A stretch of 64,000 bases of DNA from Planctomycetota bacterium (GCA_020638735.1 JACKHZ010000011.1:124001-188000), one strand, 5' to 3'; numbered from the stretch's first letter, positions 1-8,499 are shown. The notes: generated from the letters alone by a model not told the origin. Numbers and translations: made by a program.

Positions 1-669
1 GCGGTTGCTGCCGCCGTGCTGGTGCTCGTGCTGTTCGAACAGCCGCAAGGCCGCCGGCACGTCGCCGGCGAGGTGGGTGGCGCGCGCCGCGAACAGCAAC
101 GCCTGGCCGAACGCGTGGCCCGGTTCGAGCCGCCCGGCGTTGTGGAAGGCGATCGCCGCCTGCCGCGGGTCGCCGGCGCGCAGCAGCACCTGGCCGAGCA
201 GGTGCCAGCTCTGCGGCAGCGCCGGGTCGAGCTGCACGGCGCGCGCGGCGTGCGGCCCGGCGAGGCCGAGGTCCGAGCGGATCCAGGCCATGCGCGCGAC
301 CTCGTAGTGGCGCTGCGCGCTCTCGAAGTGCTGCAGCTCCTGCAGCGCGCGCAACAGCGGCGCCCGGTCGACGGTCCACGCGCTGCGCGTGCGCTCGACG
401 AAACGCCGCAACCACGCCGGCGCCGGCGGGAACAGCAGCAGCGCGATCGCCGCCGCGACGCCGAGGCCGACGCCGGCGCGCGCGCCCCAGTGCTGGGCGA
501 CCACGACGAAGCGCACCGCCAGCTCCGGCGACGACGCGTGCAGCGCCTGCAGCAGCAGCGGCCACGCGGCGATCACCGTCAGCACGACCAGCATCACCCG
601 GCTGGCGCCGCTCATCGACGAGCGCGGCGCGGGCTGCGGCAGCGGCGGCGGGGCAGTCTCGTCAGGCAT
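1..669 (-). CDS. Membrane-anchored TPR protein (C-terminus outside the window)
   Basis: These are the N-terminal 223 residues of a tetratricopeptide protein whose C-terminus lies left of the window. Hydrophobic stretches at about residues 24-42 and 64-80 would form a hairpin anchor in the membrane. From about residue 105 the sequence is helical with TPR spacing, for example AARAVQLDPALPQSW followed by RAGDPRQAAIAF. No catalytic motif is visible. The ATG at 669 overlaps the stop codon of the asparaginase-like gene by 8 bases, so the two are probably co-translated. Met19 is a possible alternative start. TPR proteins of this kind usually scaffold complexes; the partner cannot be told from the sequence. 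Confidence 0.75.
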   Translation of the reverse strand, partial: MPDETAPPPLPQPAPRSSMSGASRVMLVVLTVIAAWPLLLQALHASSPELAVRFVVVAQHWGARAGVGLGVAAAIALLLFPPAPAWLRRFVERTRSAWTVDRAPLLRALQELQHFESAQRHYEVARMAWIRSDLGLAGPHAARAVQLDPALPQSWHLLGQVLLRAGDPRQAAIAFHNAGRLEPGHAFGQALLFAARATHLAGDVPAALRLFEQHEHQHGGSNR

Positions 670-1177
670 CGCGCTTCACGAACGTGCCGCGCTCCTTGTC
701 CTTCTCGACGCCGGGGAACGCCAGCACCTGGTTGTGCATCGACGCGTAGACGCCCGGCGGCAGCACCTGCACGGCCAGCAGCGCCTCGGTCATGTTCTGC
801 AGCGCGTCGGTGTTGCGCATCACATAAGGTCGCATCGCGCCGGTCAGCACGATCGGCACCCGCGCGGCTCCCTGGCGCTGACAGATCAGCTCGCCGGTCA
901 CCGCCAGCCGGTCGGTGCCGTGCACGATGACGACGCCGTCGTGCGCCTCGGCCATCGACATCGCGGTGCGCGCGATCAGGTCGTGGTCCTGCGGGGTCAT
1001 CTCCAGGCTGTCCTTGTTGAGCAGCGGCACGCGCACGATGTCGACGCCGTTGAGCTGCAGCTGCGCCAGCACGACGTCGAGCACCGAGGCTCGGTTGTCG
1101 AGCACGCCTTTGAGCTCGTCGTAGGTCTTCTCGATGGTGCCGCCGGTCGAGATCAGGGCGATGCGCTTCTTGGCCAC
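662..1177 (-). CDS. Short asparaginase-domain protein
   Basis: A 171-residue protein equivalent to the N-terminal catalytic domain of type I/II L-asparaginases. The nucleophile motif STGGTIEKTYDE is at residues 10-21 (Thr14), and the second catalytic motif VHGTDRL is at 85-91 (Thr88, Asp89). Full asparaginases are about 330 residues and form their active site with a second C-terminal domain that is missing here. Stand-alone short versions of this domain are known, and their substrate is poorly established. The start is GTG at 1177, giving the compact N-terminus VAKKRIALIS; the open frame runs further upstream but with sequence unlike the family. The gene is divergent from the aldo/keto reductase and overlaps the TPR gene downstream. 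Confidence 0.85.
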   Translation of the reverse strand: MAKKRIALISTGGTIEKTYDELKGVLDNRASVLDVVLAQLQLNGVDIVRVPLLNKDSLEMTPQDHDLIARTAMSMAEAHDGVVIVHGTDRLAVTGELICQRQGAARVPIVLTGAMRPYVMRNTDALQNMTEALLAVQVLPPGVYASMHNQVLAFPGVEKDKERGTFVKRDA

Positions 1178-1276
1178 GGATGCAGCATCGCGCAAAGGGA
1201 GGCCGGCGGCCAGCGTCCGTCCGCCGCCCCGGTCGTCTGTCGCCGCCGCGAAGTGGTCTGGCACACGGCCAGGCGA

Positions 1277-1282
1277 TACAAC
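1277..1282 (+). promoter_or_regulatory. Candidate -10 element of the aldo/keto reductase gene
   Basis: TACAAC ends 7 bases before the GTG at 1290, so transcription would begin at or next to the start codon. The last base departs from TANNNT. Confidence 0.35.
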
Positions 1283-1289
1283 CTTCGCC

Positions 1290-2240
1290 GTGCAATACCG
1301 CCCCCTCGGCTCCTCGGGCCTCAAGGTCAGCGCCGTCGGCCTCGGCTCCTGGCTGACGATCGGCAAGGCCGTCGACGACCACGGCTCGGCCCTGCTGGTG
1401 CGCCGCGCGTTCGACGCCGGCGTCACGCTGTTCGACACCGCCGACGTCTACAACATGGGCGAGGGTGAACGAGCGCTCGGCCGCGCCATCGCCGAGCTGC
1501 CGCGCGACCGGCTGGTGGTGGCGACCAAGTGCTACTTCCCGATGAGCGACGACCCCAACGACCGCGGGCTGTCGCGCAAGCACATCCACCAGTCGATCCG
1601 GCGCTCGCTCGCGCGGCTCGGCACCGACTACGTCGATCTCTACCAGTGCCATCGCTACGACGACGACACGCCGCTGGTCGAGACCGCGCAGGCGATGCAC
1701 GACCTGGTCGTGCAGGGGCACGCGCTCTACTGGGGCGTCAGCATGTGGCCGGCCGAGCGCATCGCCGAGGTCACCGCGTTGTGCCGCCAGCACGGGTGGC
1801 ACCAGCCGGTGTCGAACCAGCCGCTCTACAACCTGTTCCGGCGGGACATCGAGGCGGCGGTGGTGCTGACGTCGAAGCGCTGCGGGCTCGGCCAGCTGGT
1901 CTACTCGCCGTTGGCGCAGGGCGTCTTGACCGGCAAGTACCTGCCCGGCAAGGCGCCGCCAGCCGGCTCGCGCGCGACCGACGCCGACGGCAAGAAGTTC
2001 GTCGAGCGCTACCTCGGCGACGAGCACCTGCAGAAGGCGGCGAAGCTGGTCGCGCTGGCCGAGCGCTTCTCGGTGACGGCGACGCAGCTGGCGTTGGCCT
2101 GGTGCCTGCGCGAACCGAACGTCGCCGCGGTGCTGGTCGGCGCGCGCGACGAGCAGCAACTCCTGCACAACCTGTCGGCGGTCGACGTCACCGTTCCCGC
2201 CGAGTGCCTCGCCGAACTCGACACGATCTTTCCCGCGTGA
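1290..2240 (+). CDS. Aldo/keto reductase, Kv-beta-like family
   Basis: A 316-residue NAD(P)H-dependent oxidoreductase with the AKR barrel and catalytic tetrad visible: Asp49 and Tyr54 in FDTADVY, Lys80 in VVATKCYF, and His121 in YQCHRYD. The YRPLGSSGLKVSAVGLG opening and the GVSMWPAERI segment are typical of the bacterial relatives of the voltage-gated potassium-channel beta subunit (AKR6/AKR12-like), which reduce aldehydes and ketones. The substrate cannot be deduced. GTG at 1290 is preferred because it gives the family N-terminus VQYRPLG; an ATG at 1134 would add 52 residues that only mirror the opposite gene. Its stop overlaps the methyltransferase start (GTGA), so the two genes are coupled. 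Confidence 0.92.
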   Translation: MQYRPLGSSGLKVSAVGLGSWLTIGKAVDDHGSALLVRRAFDAGVTLFDTADVYNMGEGERALGRAIAELPRDRLVVATKCYFPMSDDPNDRGLSRKHIHQSIRRSLARLGTDYVDLYQCHRYDDDTPLVETAQAMHDLVVQGHALYWGVSMWPAERIAEVTALCRQHGWHQPVSNQPLYNLFRRDIEAAVVLTSKRCGLGQLVYSPLAQGVLTGKYLPGKAPPAGSRATDADGKKFVERYLGDEHLQKAAKLVALAERFSVTATQLALAWCLREPNVAAVLVGARDEQQLLHNLSAVDVTVPAECLAELDTIFPA

Positions 2241-3052
2241 CCGCCGTCGCCGTGAGCCCGAAGCCTGCCCCGCTGCTGCTGCGGCTGCCCGACGAGGCGT
2301 CGCTGCGGCAGATGTTCCATCGCCGCTACGGGCCCATGCACCGGCTCGGCTGGGGTCCGCGGCTGCGCCTGACGGCCGGCTACTACACGCCCGACGACGT
2401 CTACGAAGCGCTGGTCGCCGGGCTGGTGGTGGAGGGCGTCAGCTGGCTCGACGTCGGCTGCGGCCGTGAGCTGTTCCCCAACAACCTCGGCCTCGCCGAG
2501 GTGCTGTCGAAGCGCTGCGCACAGCTGACCGGCGTCGACCCCGACCCGACGCTCGACGAGAACCCGTGGGTGCACGAGAAGGTGCACACCGGCATCGACC
2601 GCTACGACGGCGAGGGCCGCTTCGACCTGGTGACGATGCGCATGGTCGCCGAGCACATCGACGACCCGCTGGCGTGCACGCACAGCATCGCCCGCGCGCT
2701 GCGGCCGGGCGGGTTGGCGGTGGTGTTCACGGTCGCGGCGTGTTCGCCGATGCCGCTGCTGACGCGGTTGGCGCCGATGGGGCTGCGGCACGTCGTCAAG
2801 TCGTTCTTGTGGGGCACGCAGCCGAAGGACACCTTCCCGACGCGCTTCAGGATGAACTCGCGCACCGCGCTCGAGCGGCAGTTCGCCGCAGCGGGGTTGC
2901 GCGAGGAGGCGTTCGTGCGCGTCGACGACTGCCGCACGTTCGCGCGCTTCCAGTCGCTGCACAAGCTGGAGCTGTTCGGCATGCGGGTCTGCCGGGCGAT
3001 GGGGCTGCCGTATCCGGAGCACTGCCTGCTCGGTTGCTATCGCAAGCCGTGA
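2237..3052 (+). CDS. Class I SAM-dependent methyltransferase
   Basis: A 271-residue Rossmann-fold methyltransferase. The SAM-binding motif I is WLDVGCGREL (about residues 70-79), followed by a VDPD acidic strand end (about 100). A later FDLVTMRMVAEHIDDP segment corresponds to motif IV, with ALRPGGLAVVFT after it. The relatives closest in style are ubiE/small-molecule type enzymes; the acceptor is unknown. The GTG start overlaps the reductase stop by four bases, which supports both the start and co-expression. The C-terminal 60 residues contain a basic FRMNSRTALERQF helix and no further catalytic motif. Confidence 0.88.
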   Translation: MTAVAVSPKPAPLLLRLPDEASLRQMFHRRYGPMHRLGWGPRLRLTAGYYTPDDVYEALVAGLVVEGVSWLDVGCGRELFPNNLGLAEVLSKRCAQLTGVDPDPTLDENPWVHEKVHTGIDRYDGEGRFDLVTMRMVAEHIDDPLACTHSIARALRPGGLAVVFTVAACSPMPLLTRLAPMGLRHVVKSFLWGTQPKDTFPTRFRMNSRTALERQFAAAGLREEAFVRVDDCRTFARFQSLHKLELFGMRVCRAMGLPYPEHCLLGCYRKP

Positions 3053-3058
3053 GCCGCC

Positions 3059-4198
3059 TCACGGCAGACGCAGCCGGAGCAGCCCCGGTGGCGTCGGGCC
3101 CAGCTCCGGAGGCGACGCGGCGGGCACGAGGCCGGCGACGCGATCCAGCTGCCGCGAGAAGCAGACCCTGCCGTAGCCGTTCCTGCCCTCCGCCGTCCAC
3201 CGCAGCACCCGCTCGCCGCTGCTCAGGTCCCAGACCGACAGCTGGTCGTCGAAGGTGTCGGTACAGGCGAGGCGACGCCGGTCCTCGTCGAACGCGAAGT
3301 CACCGCTGGCGGTGAGGCCCTCGAGCTGCAGCGAGCGCAGGCGACGGCCGTCGGCCGCTGCGTGCAGGTGCAGCGCCCCATCGCGCAGCACGGCGAACTG
3401 TTCGCCGCCGGGCAGGAACGTGACATGAAGCGGGCCGAAGGCGTCGTCGTCGTCCAGCGGCACGCGCCAGGCTTCTTCCCCGCTCGCCAACCGCCAGGCG
3501 ACGAGCCCCTGGTGGAGTTCGGGCACGGCGGGTTGGCCGGCGCCGTCGGCGGGCGGCACCGTGGCCTTCTGGAACCACGCGACGAGCACGCTGCCGTCGG
3601 GAGCGACGTCGAAGCTGCGCGCCGCGCAGTCGTCCAGCTGCCAACGGCGCTCGCCGTTGGTGAGGTCCCAGACCTCGAGCCGCAGCCTGGCTTGCGGGCC
3701 GCTGTCCGCGTGCGGCTTGCCGACCCAGGCGAGGCTGCGGCCGTCCCCGGTGACGCGCGGCGGCAGCGTCGCCGGCACGCCGGGGCGAAGGTCCCGCCGC
3801 TGCTTTCCGCTGCGCGCATCCCACACCCGCACCCTCGGCGCGCTGGCGAAGCCGTCGTCGAGTTCGTCGGTGCAGGCGCTGACCAGCAGCCGGTCCTCCG
3901 CGGCGAAGCAGACGAAGTCCACGTGTGCGCCGTGTCGCCCGAGGTTGCGGAGGATGGTCCCCTTGCGCGCGTCCCAGACGATCAGCTCGCCGCCGAGGTC
4001 TTCGTCGAGGAGGCGTCCCGTGCCGCCCGCGACCCACTTGCCGTTGGCCGCGAACGCCCAGCTGCGGTAGCCGGTGTGTCGGTCGGGTTCGGCGAAGTCG
4101 ACGCGGTCCTCGGGGGTTTGCGCGCCGAGCGCTGCGGTGAGCATCGGCGCGGCGAGTCGCAGCGCCGCAGCCGCGAAGCGGTAGAGGGAGATGCTCAT
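3059..4198 (-). CDS. Secreted WD40-like repeat protein
   Basis: A 379-residue protein with an N-terminal signal peptide (hydrophobic to about residue 25, ending AALGAQT) and then a series of propeller blades. Typical blade cores are GGELIVWDARKGTILRNLG, PRVRVWDARSGKQRRDL, LRLEVWDLTNGERRWQL and QLSVWDLSSGERVLRW. It probably folds as a single beta-propeller outside the cytoplasm and serves as a binding platform; no enzyme motif is present. An AGGA precedes the ATG at 4198 by a few bases. Another in-frame ATG lies near 4233. It converges on the methyltransferase gene with only six bases between the stops. Confidence 0.82.
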   Translation of the reverse strand: MSISLYRFAAAALRLAAPMLTAALGAQTPEDRVDFAEPDRHTGYRSWAFAANGKWVAGGTGRLLDEDLGGELIVWDARKGTILRNLGRHGAHVDFVCFAAEDRLLVSACTDELDDGFASAPRVRVWDARSGKQRRDLRPGVPATLPPRVTGDGRSLAWVGKPHADSGPQARLRLEVWDLTNGERRWQLDDCAARSFDVAPDGSVLVAWFQKATVPPADGAGQPAVPELHQGLVAWRLASGEEAWRVPLDDDDAFGPLHVTFLPGGEQFAVLRDGALHLHAAADGRRLRSLQLEGLTASGDFAFDEDRRRLACTDTFDDQLSVWDLSSGERVLRWTAEGRNGYGRVCFSRQLDRVAGLVPAASPPELGPTPPGLLRLRLP

Positions 4199-4326
4199 GT
4201 CGATCCTGGCGATGTTTCGGCGCCGCGAGGCCCGCATTCTGGCGATCGCCCGCCGTCCGGGTCGTGTCGCGCCGGCCAGGTGGCGGGCGAGGGCGTCGTC
4301 ACCGTGGGCGACCGTCGGCGCGGAGG

Positions 4327-5130
4327 TCAGCGCCGCGACCGATTGCCGCCGCCGCCGCCGCCGCGCTTCGAGCGCGGCAGTTCGCGCAGCAGGATGTCGA
4401 CCCGCCCGTTCTTGCTGGTCTCGCGCGCGATCTCGAACGCCTCGGTCGCCTCGACCAGCCGCGACAGCTTGGCGAAGCCGTAGCTGCGCGAGTCGAAGTC
4501 CGGCTGCTGCGCCATGATCTTGGCGCCGACGCTGCCGAGCTCGGCCCAGCCCTCTTCGTCCTCGCTCGCTTCGACCGCCCAGCGCAGCAGATCGACCAGC
4601 TTGTCGTCCATCGGCAGCTTGCTGGCGCGCGGCTTGTCCTTGCCGCGAACGTCGTCGTCCTCGTCCTCGTCGGTGGCCGCCTTGGCGCCGCGCAGGATGT
4701 CGGTGTGCACGAAGCGGTCGCAGGCGGTGACGAACGCGCGCGGCGTCTTGCGCTCGCCGAAGCCGATCACCGTCAGGCCCTCCTCGCGGATGCGCGAGGC
4801 CAGCCGGGTGAAGTCGCTGTCGCTCGACACCAGGCAGAAGCCGTCGAGCTTGCCCTCGTAGAGCAGGTCCATCGCGTCGATGATCAGCGCGCTGTCGGTC
4901 GCGTTCTTGCCGGTCGTGTAGCGGAACTGCTGGATCGGCTGGATCGCGTGCTCGAGCAGCTGCGTCTTCCACGAGTTGAGCGACGGCGTCGTCCAGTCGC
5001 CGTAGATGCGTTTGACCATCGCCGTGCCGAAGTTGGCGACCTCGGCGAGCAACCCTTCGAGCACCTTGGCCGAGACGTTGTCGGCGTCGATCAGAACGGC
5101 GAAGCGGCGTTGCGCCGCGGGTGAGTCCAT
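4327..5130 (-). CDS. NYN-domain nuclease-like protein with OST-HTH/LOTUS domain
   Basis: A 267-residue protein of the LabA/DUF88-type NYN family, a PIN-like RNase fold. The conserved acidic residues are visible: Asp15 and Asp17 in VLIDADN, Asp79 and Asp85 in NATDSALIIDAMDLL, and Asp104/Asp106 in VSSDSDF. An acidic linker (152-165) leads to a winged-helix segment (about 172-252) that reads like an OST-HTH/LOTUS domain, as in many bacterial homologues. These proteins are thought to act on structured RNA; the substrate here is unknown. The protein ends in a glycine-rich, basic tail (GGGGGGNRSRR) that could contact nucleic acid. Ribosome binding site: none seen; see the element at 5137. Confidence 0.88.
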   Translation of the reverse strand: MDSPAAQRRFAVLIDADNVSAKVLEGLLAEVANFGTAMVKRIYGDWTTPSLNSWKTQLLEHAIQPIQQFRYTTGKNATDSALIIDAMDLLYEGKLDGFCLVSSDSDFTRLASRIREEGLTVIGFGERKTPRAFVTACDRFVHTDILRGAKAATDEDEDDDVRGKDKPRASKLPMDDKLVDLLRWAVEASEDEEGWAELGSVGAKIMAQQPDFDSRSYGFAKLSRLVEATEAFEIARETSKNGRVDILLRELPRSKRGGGGGGNRSRR

Positions 5131-5136
5131 GCGCGG

Positions 5137-5142
5137 AGCGTA
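5137..5142 (-). promoter_or_regulatory. Candidate -10 element of the NYN gene
   Basis: TACGCT on the minus strand, followed by six bases and then the ATG at 5130. Confidence 0.45.
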
Positions 5143-5193
5143 GTCGGCAGTGCGGCGGGGTTCGCGTTCGGGCTGGGATTTCCGCGCGGCGCG

Positions 5194-6147
5194 CTACGGG
5201 CCCCGGTCGAACCAAAGGCCCCGGTCGAACCACAGGCCCTCGTCGAACGGCAACGGCACCGACCACTTGCTGCGGTGGTCGCGGTCCTGCTGGCAGACGA
5301 CGCCGAGCCGCCAGATGCCGACCTCCGCACAGTGGGCGTAGAGCGGCAAGAGGTCGCCCCATCGCGTCGGTCCGTCGAGCAGGAACAAGAGCTCGCCGCC
5401 GTAGACCTTGATGTTGCCGCCGGGGCCCTTCTTCTCGAACGGCCAGTCGAAGCGCCCCGGCAGCGAGTTGAGCAGCTGCTGCGTCTCGTGCGACAGCGGG
5501 CGGTTGCCCATGCCGCTGAGCAGCGGTCGGTCGAAGCCGTGCTGCGCGGCGATCTGCCAGAGGGCGACGACGTCCTGCACCAGCGTGTCGGGGTGCGCCT
5601 CGATCAGCAGCTGGCCTTCGACGTCGGTGCCGGCGCGCTGCTTCGCCAGCCGGTCGAAGCGCGCGCCGAGCTGCTGTGCATCGAGCGCGGCCGCGGTCTG
5701 CTCGGGGAACATCTCCAGCTGCACGCCGAGCTGCTCGCCGTCGTCGGTGGTGCGGCGGCGCAGCCGCACCTTGATCGGGCGGGCTGGACGCGGCGCCGCG
5801 GGCTGCGCCTTCGGCTGACCGGCGACGCCGACCTCCTGTTCGGGGGGCGCGTCGCGCGTCTGCGGCTCCGGCGACGGGCCGGTGTCGGCTTCGCCGCGCG
5901 CCAGCTCGACGAGCTCCATGCTGCCGTCGCGCTTGCGCACCAGCATCACCAGCGGCCCCTGGCCGCGGCCGAGCTCCTCGCCGCCGACCAGCTTCGGCAC
6001 CTCGAGGTGCTGGCTCTCGATGCACAGGCGCACCAGGCCGTCGGCCAGCGAGCGGGTTGGCTTCGGCGGGTCCGACTGGTCGGTTTGCTGGGCGAGACCG
6101 GCGGTCGCCGTGACCAGGGCGGCGAGCATCGTGGGCAGCTTGCGCAT
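5194..6147 (-). CDS. Secreted protein with two ExbD/TolR-like segments and a repeated C-terminus
   Basis: A 317-residue exported protein (signal peptide about 1-20, cleaved after AGLAQ). Two regions resemble the periplasmic fold of ExbD/TolR: residues about 126-212, containing LLIEAHPDTLVQDVVALW, and about 243-287, containing KVYGGELLFLLD. Unlike ExbD there is no membrane anchor, so a part in energy transduction is doubtful. Between signal and domains lies a Pro/Glu/Ala-rich stretch (88-125). The C-terminus repeats LWFDRG twice because an 18-base unit is duplicated in the DNA. The annotation as ExbD-like rests on pattern only and is tentative. Confidence 0.7.
   Translation of the reverse strand: MRKLPTMLAALVTATAGLAQQTDQSDPPKPTRSLADGLVRLCIESQHLEVPKLVGGEELGRGQGPLVMLVRKRDGSMELVELARGEADTGPSPEPQTRDAPPEQEVGVAGQPKAQPAAPRPARPIKVRLRRRTTDDGEQLGVQLEMFPEQTAAALDAQQLGARFDRLAKQRAGTDVEGQLLIEAHPDTLVQDVVALWQIAAQHGFDRPLLSGMGNRPLSHETQQLLNSLPGRFDWPFEKKGPGGNIKVYGGELLFLLDGPTRWGDLLPLYAHCAEVGIWRLGVVCQQDRDHRSKWSVPLPFDEGLWFDRGLWFDRGP
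5201..5250. repeat. 18-base tandem repeat inside the 3' end of the ExbD-like gene
   Basis: Units at 5201-5218 and 5219-5236 differ at one base; a degraded third copy follows at 5237-5250. It encodes the repeated LWFDRG peptide. Slippage here would change the protein length by six residues without shifting frame. Confidence 0.85.
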
Positions 6148-6153
6148 CGCGGC

Positions 6154-6159
6154 ACGATA
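6154..6159 (-). promoter_or_regulatory. Candidate -10 element of the ExbD-like gene
   Basis: TATCGT on the minus strand, six bases before the ATG at 6147. Confidence 0.45.
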
Positions 6160-6336
6160 CCGTCGTCTGCCGCGGGTCGGCGAAAGTGCGGTGTCTCCGG
6201 CGCGACGCCGCTGCTACCTTGTCGGTCCACTTGCGCGAACGCGGCCATGGCGTAGTCCAGATCCGCAGCGAACGCACGGGGACCGGGTGATCGCAGTTCG
6301 ACGTCCCGGCCGCTCGTGGGTCGCGCTCCGACGATC

Positions 6337-7389
6337 ATGCAGTTCCAGGACTACTACACGACCCTCGGCGTCTCGCGCACCGCGACCGACGACGAGATCA
6401 AGCGCGCCTACCGCAAGCTCGCCAAGGAGTGGCACCCCGATCGCCACCCGGCCAGCAAGCGCGAGGAGGTCGAGAAGAAGTTCAAGGCGATCGCCGAGGC
6501 CAACGAGGTGCTCAGCGACCCCGAGAAGCGCAAGCGCTACGACGCGCTCGGCGAGCATTGGCGGCACGGCCAGGAGTTCGGCGCCGGCGGTCCGGGGGCT
6601 GCCGGCGCAGGCTTCCGCAACGTCGACCCGGAGGAGTTCGCGCGCATGTTCGGTGGCCGCGGCGGCGGCGCCGGCGGCGGCGGCGGCGGCTTCTCGGACT
6701 TCTTCGCGCAGATGTTCGGCGACATGTTCGCCGGTCGCGGTCAGCACGCGCGGCCGCAGCCGAGGGCCCAGCGCGGCGCCGACGCCGAGGCCGAGATCGA
6801 GCTGTCGGTCGGCGAGGCGCTGCTGGGCGGCAAGCGCTCGTTCGCGCTGACGACCCGCGTCCCCTGCGAGGTCTGCGGTGGAGAGGGACGGCTGGCGTCC
6901 GGGGCATGCCCGGCCTGCGCCGGCCTCGGCGCCGAGAACCGCCGCAAGAGCGTCGAGTTGAAGATCCCGGACGACGCCCACGACAGCCAGGTGCTCCGTC
7001 TGCGCGGCCTCGGACAGGCCGGGCCCGCGGGGGCTGGCGACCTGCTGCTGACGCTGCGCCTGGTCGGCGACGACACCTACCGCCTGCGGGGCGACGACGT
7101 CGAGGCGGACGTGGTGGTCGCGCCGTGGGACCTGCTCGAGGACTGCCGGGTCGCGATCGCCGTGCGCGGCGGTACCGCCACGGCGAAGATCCCGGTCGGG
7201 ACCCGCCCGGGCCAGAAGCTGCGGTTGCGCGGCCAGGGCCTGACCCGCACGGACGGCAGCCGCAGCGACCTGTTGTTGGTGGTCAGGCTCGGCCTGCCGG
7301 ACAGCCTGTCGGACCGGCAGAAGGAGCTGCTGCGTGAGCTCGCCGCAGCGTCGCCGCCGGTGCGCGGCGGCGCCGCGAGCGGCAGCTGA
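6337..7389 (+). CDS. DnaJ-type co-chaperone with half a zinc finger
   Basis: A 350-residue Hsp40. The J domain (about 5-70) has the HPD motif at 33-35 that stimulates DnaK ATPase. A Gly/Phe-rich linker follows (about 83-140). The zinc finger has only two of the usual four CxxCxGxG motifs: CEVCGGEG (Cys177, Cys180) and CPACAGLG (Cys191, Cys194), enough for one zinc site. DnaJ has two sites and CbpA none, so this protein is in between. The C-terminal client-binding domains look complete. ATG at 6337 gives the usual MQFQDYYTTLGVSR opening; an upstream ATG at 6316 adds seven unrelated residues. A client specialisation is possible but not shown. Confidence 0.93.
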   Translation: MQFQDYYTTLGVSRTATDDEIKRAYRKLAKEWHPDRHPASKREEVEKKFKAIAEANEVLSDPEKRKRYDALGEHWRHGQEFGAGGPGAAGAGFRNVDPEEFARMFGGRGGGAGGGGGGFSDFFAQMFGDMFAGRGQHARPQPRAQRGADAEAEIELSVGEALLGGKRSFALTTRVPCEVCGGEGRLASGACPACAGLGAENRRKSVELKIPDDAHDSQVLRLRGLGQAGPAGAGDLLLTLRLVGDDTYRLRGDDVEADVVVAPWDLLEDCRVAIAVRGGTATAKIPVGTRPGQKLRLRGQGLTRTDGSRSDLLLVVRLGLPDSLSDRQKELLRELAAASPPVRGGAASGS

Positions 7390-7411
7390 GGCGCCCTGCC
7401 CGCCTGGAAGG

Positions 7412-7433
7412 TTCTCCCCAAGTCTGGGGAGAA
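7412..7433 (+). terminator. Stem-loop after the dnaJ-like gene
   Basis: A perfect 9-base inverted repeat (TTCTCCCCA / TGGGGAGAA) with a 4-base loop, 22 bases after the stop codon. No T-run follows, so it is either a weak terminator or an mRNA 3'-end structure. Confidence 0.5.
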
Positions 7434-7516
7434 GCAGTTCGGAAACCGGGCAAAGCTGCCATTGGCAGTAGGTTGGACTTTCCACATCGGCCCTCCCGCG
7501 CTGGGGAACCAGGTCC

Positions 7517-7522
7517 TACCAT
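7517..7522 (+). promoter_or_regulatory. Candidate -10 element of the diguanylate cyclase gene
   Basis: TACCAT followed by seven bases and the ATG at 7530. It overlaps an upstream in-frame ATG (7521), which argues that 7530 is the real start. Confidence 0.45.
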
Positions 7523-7529
7523 GTCCACC

Positions 7530-8450
7530 ATGCGCGAAGGGTGGGCAAATGCGGTCGTGCGGTGGACCGGGCTGACCCGTTGGCAGGCGTTGGCCGTGTG
7601 CGCCGGCCTGATCGGTGGGGTGACCACCCTGGACTGGTTCAGCGGCGCCGAGGTGGCGGCGAGCCTGCTCTACCTGCTGCCGGTGTGTTTTGCGGCGTGG
7701 AGTACGGGGAGATCGTTGGGCACGGTGGTCGCCTTCCTGTGCGCCGGGCTCTGGTTCGTCATCGACTTCCTGACCCACCCGGCCCACGAAGGGCCGTGGG
7801 CGCCGACCGCGATGGCGGTCGTCAACCTCGTGGTGCTGGTCATCACCATGGTGCTGTCGGCGCTGGTGCTCGACGCCCTGCGCGTGCACCTCGAGCGGCA
7901 GCGGGAGCTGGCCGAGACCGATCCGTTGACGCAGCTGCGCAACCGCCGCGCGTTCTGGAACGCGGCCGAGCAGGAACTCGAGCGGCTGCGTCGCCACGGC
8001 GTCACGTTCACCGTCGCCTACATCGACGTCGACGAGTTCAAGTCGGTCAACGACAACCTCGGCCACCGCGCGGGGGACGAGCTGCTGCGCCGCATCGCCA
8101 ACCTGCTGCAGTTCGACCTCCGCCGGCTCGACGTCGTGGCCCGGCTCGGCGGCGACGAGTTCGCGCTGCTGCTGCCCGGCACCGGCGTGTTCGGCGCCGA
8201 CCGCGTCGTGTCCCGCGTGCGGCAGCGGCTGCGCGCCGCGAGCTGGCGCACGGCGCTCGGCGTGGACTTCAGCATCGGTTGCCTGACGGTCACCGCGCCG
8301 CCGGCGAGCGTCGACGCCGTGATCCATCGCGCGGACCAGCTGATGTACGACGTCAAGAAGCGCGGCAGCGGTCTGTTGCGGCACGAGGTGCTCGCCGACA
8401 GCGACGAAGCGCCGCGCGACGCATCGGATGCGCGGCGCGTCGCGACCTGA
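7530..8450 (+). CDS. Membrane diguanylate cyclase (GGDEF)
   Basis: A 306-residue enzyme predicted to make cyclic di-GMP from two GTP at the inner membrane. The N-terminal 115 residues contain about four hydrophobic segments (roughly 20-36, 44-58, 62-81, 94-114) with no recognisable sensor domain. The GGDEF domain starts at DPLTQLRNRRAF (131). The signature GGDEF is intact at 207-211, and the inhibitory I-site RRLD (198-201) lies five residues before it, the standard spacing for product feedback inhibition. No EAL domain is fused. ATG codons at 7521 and 7473 are also in frame; 7530 is chosen from the promoter-like element just upstream. Confidence 0.92.
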   Translation: MREGWANAVVRWTGLTRWQALAVCAGLIGGVTTLDWFSGAEVAASLLYLLPVCFAAWSTGRSLGTVVAFLCAGLWFVIDFLTHPAHEGPWAPTAMAVVNLVVLVITMVLSALVLDALRVHLERQRELAETDPLTQLRNRRAFWNAAEQELERLRRHGVTFTVAYIDVDEFKSVNDNLGHRAGDELLRRIANLLQFDLRRLDVVARLGGDEFALLLPGTGVFGADRVVSRVRQRLRAASWRTALGVDFSIGCLTVTAPPASVDAVIHRADQLMYDVKKRGSGLLRHEVLADSDEAPRDASDARRVAT

Positions 8451-8499
8451 GCCGGCCGGCGAAACCACAGGACGCGCGGGGATCGTCGCGGCGACGCGC

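Noticed and set aside
16..1468. Long plus-strand frames over the first 1.4 kb
   Set aside because: Arg/Gln-rich, low-complexity translations that mirror the TPR and asparaginase genes on the other strand; only the part beginning at 1290 is a real protein.
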